From NCBI RefSeq assembly GCF_003369915.1, contig NC_046675.1, positions 29,326,001 to 29,390,000 of the forward strand: 64,000 bases of DNA. Direction: 5' to 3'. Position 1 is the stretch's first letter. Each line of letters starts with the position of its first letter. Source of the stretch: Drosophila miranda (Eukaryota; Arthropoda; Insecta; Diptera; Drosophilidae). Position numbers and translations under genes: made by a program. A model generated the notes under the pieces. The model did no database searches, was not told the origin of the DNA, and saw only the letters and a list, made by a program, of their open reading frames with translations. Below are positions 13,205 through 25,626 of this stretch, piece after piece.

Positions 13205-16200
13205 AAATGCAGGCGATTCCCATGGGGATTTACTACTCAACAAAGCATCTGCACAGATTCTAGGATATAAAAGTTGGCCCGTTTCGTGGCGAAATCATTC
13301 GAAGGAACACAAGGCCTCGTACATTCCACTGAGTCATCAGGTTAATTCAATTTGAGTTGTAAGCAAATTTTGCACAAATTAAATGCATAAACTTTTGCCA
13401 TTGACATAGACATACCAAACACACACTCCCACACACACACAGAAAAGAGCGAGGAGCAATAAATTTCTGAAAAGTGTTTATGTAAACGACTCTGATTGTG
13501 TCAGAGAGAGTGGTGCCAGAGTGGCAGGAAGACCCATCGGATCGTCTGGTTGCACTCTGTCACCAGGGAAGCGGAACATAAAGCCGATTTTTTCGCCTGG
13601 AAAATGGCAAAGCGATAATAAATCTTCCGCTCGAAACAAATCACAGCAATTCCATTATATACACATTTAATGATGTTGAGGGCCCACCACCACCGCCTCA
13701 CAGAAAGCCAGGCGGCCTTCTATGCGAGTCCCAAATCCAAATCCAAATCCAAGTCCCGAGCCAACGAGCCAGAGACAATTACTTGCAGCCCGCGAGCAAT
13801 TTGTACGACTTCTTCGCCGACAATGGCTGTGTGAAGCTGTGAGTTTTCAGCGAATGGTCGGTAGGTCCGTCGGTCGGTCCTTTGGTCCTTTGGTCGCCTG
13901 CAACATGGCCAAGTTGTTAAAATAATCACAAGAAATGGCATTGCACAGGGGAATCGGGATGAGCAGAGACAAAGTTTGTGCAGCCTTTTTGCTATTGCCA
14001 TTGCTATTGCTATTGCAAGTGCTATTATTTTTAATTAGCAAAATTTCTTTATGCATTGACACTGGCAGAGAAAAGGTAGTGCAAGTATAGCCCAAAGTCG
14101 TTCATTAATTAGTGGGCACAGCCGCAAAGTATGCAGTGCCTTCTGTGTTGTTCTCTGCATTACTCACACAGCTGCAGAATGGCTTTACCTTTGGCACGGA
14201 TACACACAGACATAGAGGGTCCGAGAAGCTCAGGAGCACAGGAGCACAGGAGCACAGGAAAGGAGTGCCACATATACTCTTGTATGTGGGCACTAAACTT
14301 TTTGCCACCTGCATTGCCTCAGAGCGTCATGTCATCACCTTTTGCTTTATATTTACCCATAAATCTGCCACGAAATAGAAAAGTGGAAGCAGCGGGACAG
14401 TGGGGGTACACATGAAGAGTTTCCCCCACTCAATCCCCGGGGAAGGAGCTGCTTATTAGCTTTGACATCCGAGTGCAATGCACTCCCGCCCCTCCCACTT
14501 TCAGCCAGAGAGGTGAGGTGTTTCGCTTGATGACTAGCAATCTTCATTTTTATCATCAAAATATACATATTTTTCTTGTTTACCGCCCCACGGAGCCCGA
14601 ACGTGGAGCAACAGCCTGAGGACTGACATAATTTATTGGAGGCTCCCCATGCAATTTTTAAAGTTATGCCAAAAGAGTTTACCTTTCTCCTTTGCTTTGA
14701 TGACCACCCTTCGGCTGTTGCTTTGTCAGCGCACCATTTTGTGTCTGTTGGAAATTGTTGGCCAAACAACAACACTTCTGGCTCCGGACCATCACGGGAC
14801 ATGGCATTTTCGGTGGAACTTCGGTGCCTTTACTCCTCCAAAAATGTTTACTGCCGTCTGGAATTTCACTCCGGCTGTGGCTGCCACGTCCTCAAGCAAC
14901 AACGCATCGAGTAGCTGGCTAACTATACACCAAAACAGAAAAAAATACAAAAACTAAAAGAATATCATAAAACTTTTCAACTTTTCCAATTCACTAAATG
15001 GACGAAAGGGACGAAAAGAGGGAAAATGGAAGGGTAGAGAGTACAGGGTACAGAGAGAGAAAGATAGCTGGGAATCTGGACCCTGTCCGAAATGCCATGC
15101 TCACGTTGCGATGTTGACCGCATCACGCTCCAGAGCATAAAGCAATTACAGTGGCGTGCACGGAATCCGGGAATCCATCGACACGCACCTCCTCCTGAAG
15201 GCATTTTGGTTTATGAAATTTGCCGAGCAACAACCCAGGGCTCACGACACCGTAGAGCAGCAGCATTACCACCAGAAGCCACTCATCCAAAGGGGTTTTG
15301 GGCCAGCAGCGGTGGCGGAGGCGGAGGGGATAAGAAGATTTGATTTTGCGCCAGTCATTGACTTTGGCTAACCAACTTTCTGACACAGCACTCCACGCTC
15401 CCCGACGTGTGTGCGAGCACCTGCAGTCAATTGAATAGAAGAACTGTGCCCTCATTGCACACTGCATTTTCGGAAGGAGAGTCTCGGAAGGAGAGAAAAA
15501 CTTTGCCGGCTGTCTCCGCATCCTCATGCGCTCCTCTGCTTTGTGGCTCTGGAAAAGTAGCTTAGACTGTCGTCGACGTACAGAAAGAGAAAACTTCAGT
15601 CAGAGCAACGGCTTAAATCTTGTCAATTGCCATTTTCGTATGGGGGCTTTCATCTAGTTTTTTCACTCTCTTCTGTTCATTTTTCTTTTCTCTTTTTTCA
15701 GATTTGTGTGCTGTGTGTGTTTTCCTTCTGTTTTGGTAACAAGTGACAATAAAGTTTTTAGTTTTCGGGTGGGAGTGCGTGACGAGTTTCTGCCATTAGC
15801 AAAAAGTTGGGCACAACTTTTCTGGTTTATAGGAGACACGGCAGCAGAGAACGAGATGGAGAGACTGAAAGCTGGCAAAACCATAGTGTTAATGAAGCTA
15901 TAATGAGGCCTTGCTAAATTGTATGATATAGTTCATCCGAAGAAAAGCAGCAAAAGAGTGGGTTTTCTTAAAGGCAAAGGCCTATCCCATGAAGTTGTTC
16001 AACAAAATTGGTTTTTTTTTCAGGCGGAGAGGCACTAATCACAAGTGCCCAATCATCTTTATGGCTCGAGTCAACACACAAACAGAAACACAAGCACACT
16101 ATTGTCGATTCCGATGTCGATGTCGATGCCAGGACCTCCGCAAGATTGCTGCCATCAAAGCCGCTGAAATTCGTTTGTTTGAGTGAAATTCACTTGCGAT

Positions 16201-16221
16201 TGTTGTGCAGAGCAGTGTGTG

Positions 16222-16239
16222 GGTGTGTGTGTGTGTGTG
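16222..16239. repeat. GT microsatellite
   Basis: A GT run in intergenic DNA. Confidence 0.75.
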
Positions 16240-18581
16240 AGTGTGGCTGGTGCCACCACAATCAATGCAGCAACAGCAAGAAATACAAGAATACAGTAGG
16301 ATTGTGGAGTGGCAGCAAGAACCAACAGCAGGCAGGATATGGTGGTGGTAGGATGCTGCGGATGGTTGGATGATGCTGCGCACCGAGCAGTGAAATACCC
16401 GTGAAAGCCGCAGCACACAGAGCCACACAGATCCTGAGCTAAGTAAAGGAACAAACTGTGGAGCTCGCTCACTCGTATGTGTGCCCTCTGCGGCATGGCG
16501 CAAAGGTGCAAAGCATTGGGATAAACAAAAAACACGAAACAAAAACCCAGCCAACAGGAAACGGAAGCCAGCGGAAAAAAGATGTAGCCAAACCCCAAAC
16601 GAACCCCAATCGAATATCCAAAAAAAAAACAAGACACAAAAAATGCTAATTTTGTTTCGCTTTTTTGTGTCGTTGCTATAAAACCCATGAGAGAGGCGCC
16701 AGACTTGGCCAGCAAATTGGGCCCGAAACATGTCTATCTATAAGGCTATATGGCTATATGGCTATATGGCACGTAAAGCGAAAGTATCTATAATCCATTA
16801 GATGCGGCTAAATCGGCGAAATCAGATCAGACGAGCGGCAGAATCAATTGCTGGCACTTGACACATGAATAAGTGGCTTTTACACCGACATTCGAAATAA
16901 ATTAAATTAGAAAAGTCTGAACAGTGCCGGGGGACTTGTTCATCGCAAAAACGCACACATTTTTCGTGTGCAGGAGCCCTTAAAATTGTTATTTATATTT
17001 AAAAACATTCCCTCTAACGATACTGCATGTTGTTCTATTCCTTTTGCCGCCTTGGGGCATAATCTCGACTAATTTGCTTTTTCTGTTTTTCCAGTTTCCA
17101 CACACAAACCGAAAAACAAGCAAACGAATGAGAAAACTGTTAATGCCATGGAAAATACACCAACAGCAACAGCAACAGCAGCAGCATCAGAATCCCGCAC
17201 ACTGGTTATGCATTTAGCTTAGTCCAGAGTTTGGCACTCGGACATGCCAAAGCCAAATGCCAATTACCACGAAAATGCCATTGAGTAAGCCATTTAGATG
17301 CAAGAGGGCCGACAGACCGGACCGACCGAGGAGCCGTCCTCCGCCGTGGGGCATTCGGCGTGCTGGAAATTACTTAATGCCGCCATTAGTGTTCAGCGCA
17401 TTCGCTTAACTCGATTTGACTGCCACTACAACCTGGTAACGTGGCCAAAACACGCATACCTCGAGTACCAGGCGCCCCGCTGGAGTGTCTGCCATCCCTG
17501 CGAGGCTACAGTTAACGTTAACCTCCGGTTAATGAGTGGCTGAAAGCGTGTGCTTATATAATACTCACAGCTTGAGGAAAGCTGATTAATATGTGAGCAA
17601 AACTGTTGCCAATATTTAATGCCCAAGTGTCAATTGCACTAAATCCGCTTACACTTCAGGCGGTAATGCACACTTTTAGCGGAGGAGGAAAAGAAGAGGC
17701 TTGGAGGTACCAGCAGCTCACAAATGAGAGGTTACGAGAGGGAGCATTCAAACAGATTACCAACTGCAAAGTTCAGTCGTATGTGTGGCAAACGGGGAGC
17801 ACAGGGAGTTTAGTGGAAGGTCGGTTGGCCGGAGATGGGTGGCGGGACGGGATGGGAGGGGATGAGACCACGGTAAGTACGGGTCTGCTAACAAATGCGC
17901 GAATGATAAAAACTAAACATGTCCGTGCCGTGGCTCTCAGTGTGGGTCCTTTATTTCTCGTTGTCCGGAATATTGTTATTGTCCCCGGTTGATGGTTGAT
18001 GGCTTTTTGGGCGTGCCTGGGGCTAAATTTAAGCATTCCCACTAACACACACTAAGGGTAGGTAGGGGTGGCAATATAATCATGAATTGTATTGTCCCTG
18101 AACTTTTGAAACTTTTTAAAGGTTACTATCTGATTTTTAAACTGACTTTTTCACGATTCAAGAAAATGTTCCTGTTGCCAACTGCTGTGTTCTGTTAAAC
18201 AAAGCAGTTCATTTTGTACAGAGACTTTTGGGACACAATTTTATATAAAACTGATATAACATATCGTATGCCAGAGTTACTTTATTATATCAAAATAAAA
18301 ATCTACAGATACCATAAATATAACAATTATAAACATTATAGCTTCTTGTATGACAAATAGAACAGTCTTAACGAAACAAATTCCATAAACTTTTCTATAA
18401 CTTTTTCAACCCCTATAACTTTGTCATACGAAACACTTAATTTGTGCTGTGCTACATTATACACCCCCATAAAACAGCTATAACATCAATAACAGTATAA
18501 GCTTAAGCTTACCAGTGGGAACTTAACAGCAGAAAGCAGTGAAGCTTAACAGCAGCAAGCAGTCCACTGCAGTGCAAGCTG

Positions 18582-20524
18582 TTACTTTTCAAAACTCTGA
18601 TTGACGACACCTGCATTGGTCGCATTCGCTGAGAGATTTGGCGGGGGACTTGGTATGCTGTAAACGGGATAAAGAGGTGCAAATTCGTTGATGCCAAACG
18701 CATGGATCTCCTCCTCATTGATATTTCCGCGGGGCGTGTGACGGGACTCCTCATATTTGGGAGCGTCTATACGGCATATACGAATATAAGTACAGCAATT
18801 ATTAAAAGTGTTTTCAACTTACATATATCCCCTTGACTGGGTGTCAAATCGTTGGGCACACTCCCCAGGGCCGTGACCACAGGCAACTCATCTGCAGGAC
18901 CGTCATAGCGAGCACTTCGTCGTATTGGCTGCTGGACAACAATCCCCGATACGGCCAGAGGCATGGTGCCAATCGTCACGGGCATGATCATCAGCTGCTC
19001 CTCGCGGAGGCTCTTGACCAACGCCTCCACCTCCACCTGGTAGGCAATCTGGATGAGATTGCTTAGCTCCACACAGGTGGGAGGCGTGGAGGGTACGGGC
19101 AGGTCAATGGTCAGGGAGCGGGTGCACTGTTTCAGCACGGCATCTCCTTTCGCTCTGGAGATGATAATGCGCTCGACGCGTGCGTGGTCCGGACTGAGGC
19201 TGAAGTAGCGGACGAGCATCACCAGGGAGAGCCGGAGCTCGGAGACGGCCACACTGCTGTTGTTCACCACCACAACGGTGACGGGGATCTTCTGCCCAGG
19301 CGCATATCCCGCCTGGGGCAGATTCAGCTCCAGCTTCAAGGGATCCGTCTTGCAGGGACCACAGCAGAAGGTGCGATACCCCTCGCTGTGTGCCGCCAAC
19401 TGGGGAAGGGGCAGGAGAAAATGAATTTCTCCGTCACAATCATCATGACTTACCCGAAGCTGTGGCGTTTCAAAGTTCAGGTCCATCATCTTGAGCACTG
19501 TGAATCCCGTGGTATAGGCCTGATCGTATTTCCAGGGTCGAATGAGCAATACTTTGACTATATAGCGAATGCAGCCATAGCGACCCTCAAAGGACGAAGG
19601 ACACTGGTAGGGCAGCTGGCAGGAAAAGTTATAGTTGTGCACCCCAGCCTGTATGGTGTGTCTGTTGTTGTCTGTCCGAAGAGATACTGATATAAGTTGA
19701 TCCAGATCTGATTGGTTTATGACTCACTTTGCTCGGATCCCACCAGATATGTGTTGTATGATAGATAGTCTTCTCTGCCCGCATACTGCTTAGTAGATCC
19801 CAGACTCTTTTCACTCCATTTGGTGATGGAGTAGCCGACTACCTTGAGCAAGACAGCTACACAGAGAGAAAGAGAGAGAGAGGGGATACGAGTTTATCTT
19901 GAGAACTAATTTATAATCTGTTGAGAGAGAGATTAACGTAGTTCAAATCTTAGCTTTGTTACCATACCCCAATGCACTCAATTAAGTCTAAAAATAAACA
20001 AAATGTTTAATAAACGAACCTCTTTCCTTTATTTATATAACTAATATTCATATTTTAGATATGGTTTAAGTTCTTTCCATTAATCTGGGAGTTTCCTCAA
20101 TGCTAAAACGAAGGGTATTTCCGTTCTAATCTTATAATATATTCCTTTTGGCGTCTTATCAATCAACTTCACACATTCCCCAGACCAAAAGAATTCCTCA
20201 AGTAAAGTCAATGTCGTCATAAAAATATATATGTATATCGCCAGTACATACATATATACCCCTATCGTTATCGGGGAAATATTTATAATACCCTTACTAA
20301 TCAGAACTTAAATTAAACAACTGCCGAAGCGCCTTCAGTGCAAAGAACTCGCAATTAGGGAAACTACTGGTAATCGTATTTTTAAGTAATTTGAATTATG
20401 TTGATGTACCTTGAACCTCCTTTGGTTTGTCGGACTTGAGAGTCGCACAGCCACCCACCAGCTGTCCGGCATAGAAAGTGCCGAATCTATTATTATCGAA
20501 GCTGATCTCACACGTAACAACCAT
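18582..20524 (-). CDS. Alpha-arrestin A1 (412 aa)
   Basis: Minus-strand exons are 20410-20524, 19728-19856, 19454-19686, 18823-19399 and 18582-18766. The protein is an arrestin-domain adaptor. The N-terminal arrestin domain starts MVVTCEISFDNN and carries CPSSFEGRYG. The C-terminal domain carries GYAPGQ, and its last strand reads MPVTIGTMPL. A tail encoded by the last exon follows. The family, which includes vertebrate ARRDC and TXNIP proteins, links Nedd4-type ubiquitin ligases to membrane cargo through tail PPxY motifs. Here the tail has APKYEESR (residues 353-360) where paralogues have PPxY, so the first proline is lost; the APLYPVY motif remains. Intron 3 (19400-19453) is 54 nt with no in-frame stop and is called an intron by comparison with A3 and A4. 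The gene belongs to a group like the Drosophila CG18744-CG18748 arrestins; I cannot say which member. Confidence 0.88.
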
Positions 20525-21305
20525 TTTTGACTTGAGGTCTCACGCGATCCACGCTACTTGGTCTGGGAGCAACGACTAAATTAAATGCGCTTCTGGACAG
20601 GGTCGTGGTCGTGCTTGGTCGTGGTGCGACCGCGTCGTAAGATAAGCGATAAGAGCTCTATAGCCGAAGGCGCGAATCGTACTTTTTAGAACAATATGTG
20701 CTCACATCGGACATCGAGAATGGAAATCGTATAAGAGTTTGAACACCACGCAAGCTGTGAGCATTTTTTTCTGGGGGTAAACGACTGGAGAAGTGGATGT
20801 TTGGGTTATTTGCTATCGCTTTTGGGAAGTTAGGCCTTGGCACTGGACATTTTTTTTTTTCAAGAATCTTTCATGTTTAAGTGATTTTGATAAGAGTTTA
20901 GCATTAAGAATAATGTGGAAGCATATCTTCTGGTGAACGGAGTGGAATGTCCAAGTGCAAACTTAGTACTTAGTCGGAGGATGATATGGAGCACAATATT
21001 TCTATATTTATGACATCTTTTCCATGCTGTTTTTATATTTTCTGATTGGAAACGTTACGCAGTTACAAACAAAAAATCGCAGGTATCATTTTTCTGGCCA
21101 CACGGCAAAACCCATATCTGTAGAATTTTTGCTGATTTTTCAACAAAATTAAACCCACATTTTGTATACATTTTCTAACGTCTTTAATAACTAATATTTT
21201 CGTCATTTATTTTCGATTTATTTACATAGTTCGCTTCGTATACAAAATAGTTGATATATGTATACCTTAAAAGTATCTTTCCTATATCTTTTTGTTGTGA
21301 GCTTT
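20525..21305. other. Intergenic DNA upstream of A1 and downstream of A2
   Basis: This is AT-rich spacer. It contains two GATAAG sites at 20641-20653 that could serve the A1 promoter. No coding exon is seen. Confidence 0.5.
20641..20653 (+). promoter_or_regulatory. Paired GATA-type sites upstream of A1
   Basis: Two GATAAG hexamers lie one base apart, about 120 bp upstream of the A1 start codon. GATA factors bind this motif. Position and pairing make them candidate regulatory sites; no binding is shown by sequence alone. Confidence 0.4.
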
Positions 21306-23045
21306 TCAGAGCCAAGTTCCCTTATCCTTGTCTGTATCCGCAGCTGGATTCACAAAGGCCCTTTCGGCCATATAGTTCTGAGTCCAGTCGGATGGAGGAG
21401 GAGCCGTGGGACTTGGTATATCGAAGACCGGATAGAGCGGCTTGTAGACGCTGCCATCGGGATTGAGAGTATTTGGTGGTACTGGCTCTAGGTCGTCGTC
21501 TGGGTCGTCTGTCTTACTGGTAGAAGCGGCAGATCGCATATGAATGGCCTCCTGATAGTTGGGAGGAGCTGAAATGGGAAGAAGTACCATTAAATCCCAA
21601 TCAAAGATTTTATTTTCTTGGATAGCTTACGTATAGTATCATCCACAGCCCAGGGACTGGCGGGATCTACTGTCGGAGCGGAGGCCAATCCCTGAACATC
21701 AAGTGGTTGTTGTGGCATGCCACGGGGCTGAATGTGAACGTGCTGGGACAAGGGCACACTGCCAATGGTCAATGGAACGCTGACCTGCTCGTCGGTGTGG
21801 CATCCCTTGACCTGTGCCTCCACCTCCACCTGGTAGGCAATCTGTATGATGCCGCACAGATTGAAGCACGTTGGTGGGGTGGCAGGAACCCTCAGCTCAT
21901 AGTTGAACAGCTTCTTGCAGTTCCTTGCCACGGGATCCCCCTTGACGGTGCTGAGGGTGAACCTCTCGAAAGTGGAGTTCGGCATCGATGGGGGCTTGCT
22001 GTGATACGTGACCAACATGACGAGGGTGACCATCAGTTGCTCCACGGGAATGTGACTGTCGTTGGTCACCAGCACGCTCAGGGGTACATTCTGTCCGGGC
22101 ACAAAGCCTGTCTGGGGCAGAGTCAGCTGCAGAGCCAGCGGATCCGAAGTACAGGGCCAGCAGCAGTAGGTCTTCGAGGTCTCACTGTGAGCGGGCACCC
22201 TCAGCAGGGGACTGTCAAAGTTCAGGTCCATCACTTTGAGTACAGTGAAGCAGCGCGTATAGTTCTGATCGAACTTCCAGGGTCGCACAAGGGTGACATT
22301 CGTCATGTAGCGAACGCGTCCGTGGGTGCCCTCAAAGGAGGAGGGACACTCTGTGGGGATCTGACAGGCAAAGTTGTAGACGTGTATGCCCGGTTCAATG
22401 GAGCATTGGCCTGGGAATAAGGAAAATTAAAAGCATATTCGGTCGGCAAAAAGATCTATGATCACTTACTGCTCAAGTTGGAACCCACAAGGAAGGTTTT
22501 AGATGCTATATAATCCTCCCGACCATAGAATTCGCGTTGTGCCCTGCGCCTCCTGGTACTACCTCCTGTCCTCTCGCGCCATCGGGTCTCCGAATAACCA
22601 TTTATATTTAATGTGACGGCTGCAAAAATGTGTAAAAACCCACACTTAATTCCATTTAATGCGAAATCATTGATTACTTAAAAATAATATTAATCTTATC
22701 GCATGCTAATATTTATCAGATATGAACACCGAACACCTCTCTATTTGCAATAGATTTTGCACGTGTGGTTCTCGATCCTCTCACGCAGCATTCTAAATAC
22801 ATATAATGATTCATAGCTCTTGCTCTTGGATCTCTGGGGTAAAAAATGTTAGACCGCACTTGAAAATTCAGCGATAAGATAAAGATAAAGAATGCATGAG
22901 TCATGAGTGAAACTGAAAGAAATGGCATACCTTTCACCAACTTCACTTTGTCCAATTTCAAAGTTACCCTTCCCGTCAGTACTTGGCCCCCAAAATACGT
23001 TCCATGGGGATTGTTATCGAACTCGATTTCACAGGTTACAGTCAT
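21306..23045 (-). CDS. Alpha-arrestin A2 with PPNY tail motif (435 aa)
   Basis: Minus-strand exons are 22931-23045, 22470-22619, 21631-22410 and 21306-21568. The first two exon lengths (115 and 150 nt) match A3. The N-terminal arrestin domain begins MTVTCEIEFDNN and includes ECPSSFEGTHGRVRY near residues 109-123. The C-terminal domain includes GFVPGQ and VPLTIGSVPL. The tail exon holds PPNY at 350-353, a canonical PPxY motif for WW domains of Nedd4-family ligases, followed by KPLYPVF. The domain-junction intron found in A1, A3 and A4 is absent, so the third exon is a single 780-nt piece; this looks like precise intron loss. A run of GATA sites lies in intron 1. Confidence 0.93.
22873..22889 (+). 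promoter_or_regulatory. Three GATA-type sites in intron 1 of A2
   Basis: GATAAG, GATAAA and GATAAA follow one another within 17 bp. A CTTATC lies nearby at 22695-22700. This is a candidate intronic enhancer element. Confidence 0.4.
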
Positions 23046-23515
23046 AATGGTACCCCTTTCGAGTATCGCTGTATCTGTATGTTTATTGCCTTGTGGCTAG
23101 CACGTTACACAACTGATTTGATTTTAATGCCAACTTATGTAGGTTCTTTCCACAGTATTTGCTCTCGTACGCGGTGCGGTTCTCCCCCCGCAGAAGATTG
23201 GTTTGGCAAAATCTCGGAAACAGCAGCAGCGATACGAGTGAACCCGCCCGGTTGGCTGCCAGAAACAAACTGAGAATGAAACAAATACTGCGCTGGGGTT
23301 ATATTCTATCATATATTGGTAACCACGGCAATGGCCAGGCCATTTCTTTATCTTATCTCTGTGACAATTTTGAATTATACTCATATATATCTCATACAAA
23401 GAGACCTCTTTCAAAAGGTGCAAAACACACAGTCCTTGGAAGTGTCTTCCTTTGGAGAATTTGATCATTTTGGGTTTCAGTTTTCCAGAGTTCTTCACTT
23501 GCAAGTTTTGCTTGT
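23046..23515. other. Spacer between A3 and A2
   Basis: Short intergenic region holding the 5' leader of A2 and the 3' end of A3. Overlapping TTATC and CTTATC sites at 23348-23357 lie about 300 bp upstream of the A2 start. No other gene is seen. Confidence 0.5.
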
Positions 23516-25068
23516 TCACTTCTTGTTCTCTTCGGAATATCCTGAGAGGTCTTCCTTCTTCTCTTCAACATATCCTGCCTGAGCTTCCTGCTTCTCCTTT
23601 GCTGGACTTGTTAAGTCAAAAACAGGGTATAAAGGCTTATAGGGCAATTCACCCGATGGATCTGTATCTGCTGGCATTAGCTTGGACTTCTCTGCATCCG
23701 GACGGACGTGCATGGCTTCTGAATAGCTAGGAGGAGCTGTAGAGAGAAAAGTCATCATCCAAGTTAATCTAAGACCAACAAAAATCCCCATTGAATCTTA
23801 CGTATTGAGGGATCATTTTCCCAGGGACTGTCAGGAGCGGTTGGACCTGCAGCACCTTCTACAAATTGTTGGCCATCGCTTGGAATCAAAGTCAAGGCTG
23901 CTGGATCAGGCACCAGGGGCTTGTCCTCGTCCACCTTCTCCTGTTGCAGTGTTTGCCGTATCTGCGCCGATAGAGGCACACCACAGATAGTCACAGGCAC
24001 ATTGAGTGTGGCATTCACATGCATTCCCTTGACTTTGGCCACCACTTCGATCTGGTAGGAAATTTTGATAATGCGACACAGATGGAAGCACGTGGGCGGA
24101 GTGGAGGGCACTTGCAGCTGGAACTCGAATTGCTTTCGGGTGTTTCTCAACACCCCATCGGCTTTCATTTTGACTACTGAGAAACGCTCCATATTTCGGC
24201 CACTACTCAGGTCGCTATAGTACGTGACGATCATGGCCAGGCTCACTTTTAGCTCGTGCACTTTGATGTTGCTCTCGTTTCCCACCAAGACACACAAGGG
24301 CACAGTTTGGCCCGGCACAAAGATCGATTGGGGTAGCATGAGCTCCAGGCTCAAAGGATCCGATTTGAAGGGCCAGAAACCAAAGGTTTTTTCGGACTTT
24401 GCCTGCACTGGAGCCTAAATCAATAATTTAATGAAAAGTAATTATATTTTCTAAATGAAAAACTCACATGATCAACAGAATTGTAGCCGAACAAGTCCTT
24501 TGTTTGCAGGACAGTGAAAGTACGAGAGAACAAACTATCGTACTTCCAGGATTGCACGATATTGATGCCAATCCTATAGCTAATACGACCAATGTTTCCC
24601 TCGAACGAAGAGGGACAATGGTCGGGTATTTTACAAGCAAACTGGTATGTCCTTGTCCCCGGCTCCAAGGGAGATTCTGAAAAAGGATATGTGCCCTTGA
24701 AGTTGAGTGACAATACCCTTAAGATTTGATCTTACCAGCGCTGGTACTCGAACCAAAGAGATAGACCTTGCTGGACATATACTTTTCAAATCCATTGTAC
24801 GATTCCGAAGAGGATTTGTTATTCGAGTCCGTTCGGCTCTCCGTCCAATGGGTCTCGGCAAATCCTCTGACCTTTAGGAAAATGGCTGACGATGAGAATG
24901 GGGGGAATTATTGGGAATCTAATCTGGAGCACATTTGATAATCACGCACTCACCCTTGACTTGTTTCAATGTGTCCGTGCTGAGTGTCACCTGGCCAAAA
25001 ATCGTTTGTCCGGCATAGTAAACCCCATGGGTATTGTTATGAAATAGAATTTGACAAATTATCCCCAT
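23516..25068 (-). CDS. Alpha-arrestin A3 with PPSY tail motif (435 aa)
   Basis: Minus-strand exons are 24954-25068, 24736-24885, 24468-24676, 23802-24414 and 23516-23736. The arrestin N domain starts MGIICQILFHNNTHG and has HCPSSFEGNIGRISY. The C domain has IFVPGQ in place of the usual GYxPGQ. The tail exon carries PPSY at residues 364-367, a PPxY motif, then KPLYPVF and a charged, Glu/Lys-rich end. Exon lengths 115, 150 and 209 nt equal those of its neighbours, which fixes the start codon. The fourth exon opens at the domain junction with a 53-nt intron in phase 0. A role as ubiquitin-ligase adaptor is inferred from the family. Confidence 0.93.
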
Positions 25069-25626
25069 GATTCTGAAGATAACGTTGATTTACAATGGGA
25101 ATCACTCTGGTTATTGCTTTCGTTTGATTGTAGCACTGTTTCCCCTTCGATGGCTTATAGCGTACTGACAATAGGAGCCTTCTTTCTAGTTCTTTTTGTG
25201 CTTTTTTTGGTGGTGGGCTTGAATTATCTTATCAAAGCCATCATAAATATAATTCTTGGTAAACGAAACAACAAATTTCTTTACATTGATCACCATCGCT
25301 TACAGCAACAAACAAAAGTGTGCGAAACAATATCAGTCGGCACTATAATACTGATAAGAGATAGACAGATAACCAAATGAGCAACTCAGGGGGGGGTTCA
25401 CCTTTTATTCGAGGAACAATTGACTCATTTGGGGTACGAAAGAAGCCATAGCTTTCCACTCAACTCAAACAATTGAGGAGAGGCACCTGAGTCCCCAGAT
25501 AAGATAGAAATATTCTCGTATTCTCTTCAGTCTCAGTAAATGCCTAGCAATAATCTCACGAAGTCGAAGGGCTCTACTTTCATTGTTTTATTGGTATATT
25601 TTAATAATTTATTACACAAATGTTCC
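25069..25626. other. Spacer between A4 and A3
   Basis: This contains the A3 promoter side, with TTATCTTATC at 25224-25233 and GATAAG at 25353-25358 on either side of about 25300. A plus-strand frame at 25051-25380 includes a hydrophobic run but overlaps the A3 start and has no support as a gene. Confidence 0.5.
25224..25233. promoter_or_regulatory. Double GATA-type site upstream of A3
   Basis: TTATCTTATC places two GATA motifs in direct succession, about 160 bp upstream of the A3 ATG. GATAAG recurs at 25353-25358 and AGATAA at 25367-25372. Confidence 0.4.

Larger units (their letters stand above)
10944..18581. other. Noncoding stretch before the arrestin cluster
   Basis: These 7.6 kb hold no exon that I can support. 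They contain CT (12993-13011), CA (13186-13204) and GT (16222-16239) dinucleotide runs, a three-fold repeat of a ten-base AGGAGCACAG-like unit at about 14230-14260, a four-fold GCTATATG repeat near 16744-16770, and a CAACAG tract near 17160-17190. Longer frames, for example on the minus strand at 14353-14802 and 16099-16731, look like composition artefacts and have no recognisable domain. The stretch is probably regulatory or intergenic. Confidence 0.5.

Noticed and set aside
16099-16731. Minus-strand frames of 186-210 codons
   Set aside because: Composition artefacts of A-rich plus-strand DNA and a GT repeat; no motif or splice support.
21707-22420. Long plus-strand frame of 237 codons
   Set aside because: It is the antisense of the A2 third exon and reflects codon bias there.
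25051-25380. Plus-strand frame of 109 codons with a strongly hydrophobic run, overlapping the A3 start
   Set aside because: It overlaps the A3 first exon and its promoter on the other strand, has no splice or homology support, and the hydrophobic run arises from T-rich DNA.
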